Shown piece after piece: positions 61,790 to 64,000 of a stretch of 64,000 nt of DNA. The translations under genes were made by a program, and so were the position numbers. This stretch comes from Chaetoceros tenuissimus (lineage: Eukaryota; Bacillariophyta; Thalassiosirophyceae; Chaetocerotales; Chaetocerotaceae). Each line of letters starts with the position of its first letter. Positions within the stretch are counted from its first letter, which is position 1. The notes under the pieces were generated by a model that worked only from the letters and a program-made list of their open reading frames with translations, was not told where the DNA came from and ran no database searches. The stretch is from the NCBI GenBank assembly GCA_021927905.1, contig BLLK01000020.1, positions 744,001 through 808,000 of the forward strand, written 5' to 3'.

Positions 61790-62908
61790 CTATCCAAAGC
61801 ATAGACTAAAACCACAAGTAGATGATGACTTTTGTTTCAAATTGTAACGCACAGTCTTTCCTTGCCCACCCTTTGGTACTTTGACTTTGTATTTGATTCC
61901 ATCTTGTTCAATTGCCATTACATCAAGAGTTCTGACTCTCTGTGGAATTGTTACATCTGCATGTTTAGTATCTACACGAACAATCGAGACTGGCTCTAAT
62001 AGAAGGTTTTCTCCATCATGATTATCTATTTCAGACTCGTTTTCATTCACTTCCTCACAAGAATCTCTTGATTCATTGACATCACCAAACTCATCTTCAA
62101 AATCATCATGATTTTCTTCTGTAATTTCTTCCTCAGTTTTGTCCGTTTTCAATGCAAAAATTGAATAGACTGTGGAACCATCAGAAACAACGGTGCTATC
62201 TTCTTCGTAAGAATCCTCGTCGGTAAGAATAGATCTCAAATTGTTTAGCATAGTTTCATCATTTCCAACTAGACTGTCATTACTTTCAACCCATGGCAGA
62301 TTGCTCATGAAACCACACATTGGAGCATCAGTGGTTTTCTTGTTCTGAGCTACAATCAAATATCTGACAGTATTTCCCTGTTCTCCTTTTGGTACTGTTA
62401 GCTCTTTCTCCACCCCATCTAGCTCAATAACAATCTGTTGCATAGTTCTAGCGCGTCTAGGAATGGTAACATCTGCATGTTTCGAATCAACACGAGTAAA
62501 TCTAACTTCATCAAGATCAGCATCAGAGTTTTCTCTTTCATTAGTAAATTCATCTCTGTTCTCTTTAGCAGCAGCTTGCTCTGCTTTTGCCTTTTCAGCT
62601 TCTTTCTCTGCCTTCTCTGCCTTGAGATACTTCCTATCTTCTTTCTTGGCCAAGAAGAAACGAACAGTATTTCCCTGCTCACCATGAGGAACGTTCAGGT
62701 TATACTGCTTTCCTTCAATCTCGATATTGATCTTATCCATTGTTCTAGTACGTCTTGGAATGGTAACATCTGCATGCTTTGTATCTACACGTACAAACTT
62801 CACTGCCTCTTTGATTTCTTCAACAGGTTGTTCTGCTTCATCTTCTTCAAGAGGAGGATAAGACTGCCCAACAGGCATAGTCCACGGCATATCTGATGAG
62901 GTCGACAT
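61790..62908 (-). CDS. Protein with three copies of an unrecognised 60-residue domain
   Basis: A 372-residue, single-exon, acidic protein. Three copies of one unit occur at about residues 36-95, 130-185 and 305-365, each following the pattern RVD(T/S)KHADVTIP(R/Q)R then (V/T/A)RT then IE-x-(D/E)G and VP-x-GEQGNTVRY. The near-invariant phrases are KHADVTIP and QGNTVRY. Between the first two lies an Ala/Glu/Lys coiled coil (KAEKEAEKAKAEQAAAKE); between the last two is an acidic disordered segment. The alternation of hydrophobic and charged residues suggests a small beta-rich fold. No family recognised, no signal peptide or membrane span. Confidence 0.72.
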   Translation of the reverse strand: MSTSSDMPWTMPVGQSYPPLEEDEAEQPVEEIKEAVKFVRVDTKHADVTIPRRTRTMDKINIEIEGKQYNLNVPHGEQGNTVRFFLAKKEDRKYLKAEKAEKEAEKAKAEQAAAKENRDEFTNERENSDADLDEVRFTRVDSKHADVTIPRRARTMQQIVIELDGVEKELTVPKGEQGNTVRYLIVAQNKKTTDAPMCGFMSNLPWVESNDSLVGNDETMLNNLRSILTDEDSYEEDSTVVSDGSTVYSIFALKTDKTEEEITEENHDDFEDEFGDVNESRDSCEEVNENESEIDNHDGENLLLEPVSIVRVDTKHADVTIPQRVRTLDVMAIEQDGIKYKVKVPKGGQGKTVRYNLKQKSSSTCGFSLCFG

Positions 62909-63334
62909 GATGAAATATAAAGTAGTAAAGAGAGAAATGTATCACTACCACTGTTGTGTATTATGGTACGCAAATCCCTATCTACCCCTATCGACTCTCA
63001 TTCATTTGGATTATTTCAACCGCCGAAATTTTTGATGCGCGGTGCAATGTTAAATGTGAAACTATCCTTTTCGACCGTTGTAAATGTCAAGAAGTCGTAT
63101 ATTTGCCTAATTTAGATACAGTTTTAGAACATTTTATACAGGTTTTAGCTAGATTAGTAAATAGATGTCTTTATGTTTAGAAGTTTAGTAGTGCATTCGG
63201 GGTTGATCTGGGCCAACTCATTTTTCTAAATTCAAATGTCACTCTACAGGTTTTGAGATTTTGATGAGCAGTCCGAGTTCCAAGTTTTCCATTTTTCAAT
63301 CTTTTCCTAGTTTTGATGAGAACCTAATTACAAA
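62909..63334. other. Divergent intergenic region
   Basis: Separates the triple-repeat gene (minus) from the last gene (plus). TTAG-rich in the middle, with no recognised gene. Confidence 0.45.
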
Positions 63335-64000
63335 ATGAATTCTCCAGTACAGACATCATCAACTGATTCTCAATGTATAGATAACATGGAAGGTATTGAC
63401 AAATCACTTCTTGCTGGTCTAGATGCATTGATGACACAAGAAGAACAGTTATATATTACAAATCTCATGACATCTGGAGATACAATGAAACTAGCTCAAG
63501 CTGCCCAAATACTCTACGAAGTGAAGAGAGTTAATATTGAAGAAAATACAAATCAACCCGGCTCTGAGAAAAAAGTTAAAGACCCAATATTGAAATTGAA
63601 GCAGTCGCGGAGTTTCCGCAAAATAAAGAACCTATTGGCAAAAAGCCCCTCCAAGACAGAACAACTTGCTTTGGAAATGGCGAATGATGTCCAGCCTCTA
63701 GCTCAGATGCCGAAATACGTAGTACTCAAGGCAGATTTTGATATAAACGCTAGACACAATAAAACTTTACAGTTTAAAGATGACGGATGGGATGGTACGA
63801 TGGCTGATGCCTTTAGTAGAATGTACGCACCTGAAGAGTCTTCTTCTTCATCTGAAGAATCAATCAGTAGCGATGATGATAGTATCAAGGAAGAAGATAT
63901 TGCACAAAGAATAAAAGCAAAGAAAGTGCAAAAATCTTCAAATTCTAAAAAGAAGAAAGATAATCGCGTGATCGTTGCGGTATCTAGGCAGGCTTTAAGA
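63335..64000 (+). CDS. Unknown protein, 3' end beyond the window
   Basis: An uninterrupted frame of 222 codons from an ATG preceded by AATTACAAA runs off the right edge. The product is hydrophilic: an N-terminal helical region (GIDKSLLAGLDALMTQEEQL), a basic stretch (KLKQSRSFRKIKNLLAKSPS), a region with WDGTMADAFSRMYAPEE, a Ser/Asp/Glu-rich tract and a Lys-rich segment (KSSNSKKKKDNR). These traits suggest a nuclear or chromatin-associated protein. No domain can be named from the visible part. Confidence 0.6.
   Translation, partial: MNSPVQTSSTDSQCIDNMEGIDKSLLAGLDALMTQEEQLYITNLMTSGDTMKLAQAAQILYEVKRVNIEENTNQPGSEKKVKDPILKLKQSRSFRKIKNLLAKSPSKTEQLALEMANDVQPLAQMPKYVVLKADFDINARHNKTLQFKDDGWDGTMADAFSRMYAPEESSSSSEESISSDDDSIKEEDIAQRIKAKKVQKSSNSKKKKDNRVIVAVSRQALR

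Noticed and set aside
1-64000. CRISPR arrays, rRNA genes, riboswitches or bacterial operons
   Set aside because: None seen. Repeats present are coding tandem repeats, inverted duplications or transposon ends, and gene structure is eukaryotic with introns.

Overview
This window looks like nuclear DNA of a diatom, probably centric. The evidence is a pair of fucoxanthin-chlorophyll a/c light-harvesting genes whose precursors carry the diatom plastid-targeting motif (AAAFAP); several further proteins with a signal peptide followed by an aromatic residue (plastid MATE, DUF1350, an NSF-like AAA ATPase); secreted proteins rich in PT repeats with ShK-like cysteine modules; a nine-repeat helicase-associated-domain protein; and short GT-AG introns of about 74-160 nt. 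The DNA is AT-rich, and genes are dense and on both strands. I built exon joins by hand from splice consensus, reading phase and paralogue comparison. Each multi-exon gene given as a join closes in frame.

Layout. 0.4-2.3 kb: a membrane RING protein and a coiled-coil protein. 2.7-5.9 kb: a prolyl-4-hydroxylase-like oxygenase and an RNase Z, each preceded by the same 49-bp upstream element. 6.3-9.8 kb: a CDK9/12-like kinase and a DUF1990 protein, divergent. 10.2-14.6 kb: two tandem five-exon genes for an N-myristoylated, EF-hand-containing methylglyoxal synthase. 15.3-18.1 kb: a Tc1/mariner-IS630 DNA transposon with perfect 211-bp inverted repeats and a passenger gene. 18.3-25.9 kb: a CDP-alcohol phosphatidyltransferase, three paralogous secreted ShK/PT proteins and a TMEM53-like hydrolase. 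26.3-29.5 kb: a six-exon plastid-targeted NSF-like AAA+ ATPase. 29.9-32.4 kb: a small spliced gene and two decayed genes. 32.4-35.7 kb: plastid DUF1350 protein and a Golgi sulfotransferase. 35.8-37.8 kb: two identical Lhcf genes as a perfect 746-bp inverted repeat. 38-46.7 kb: a second sulfotransferase-like protein, a ricin-B-lectin/cysteine-repeat surface protein with 4 x 435-bp tandem repeats, a GPI-anchored-type protein and a plastid MATE transporter. 47-56.9 kb: an unknown protein, a DnaJ-TMEM185-like protein and its J-less paralogue, a plastid unknown, and the helicase-associated-repeat protein. 58.5-64 kb: a fused tubulin-tyrosine-ligase-like/class V PLP enzyme, an LRR fragment, a protein with three copies of an unrecognised 60-residue domain, and a gene cut by the window end.

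The most unusual systems are (i) the methylglyoxal synthase pair, whose architecture suggests calcium-controlled, membrane-tethered production of methylglyoxal from dihydroxyacetone phosphate in a eukaryote; (ii) the single-chain fusion of an ATP-grasp amino-acid ligase with a cysteine-desulfurase-fold PLP enzyme; and (iii) an NSF-type ATPase that seems to be sent to the plastid. Common themes are plastid function, cell-surface and secreted glycan or cysteine-rich proteins, and frequent recent local duplication.
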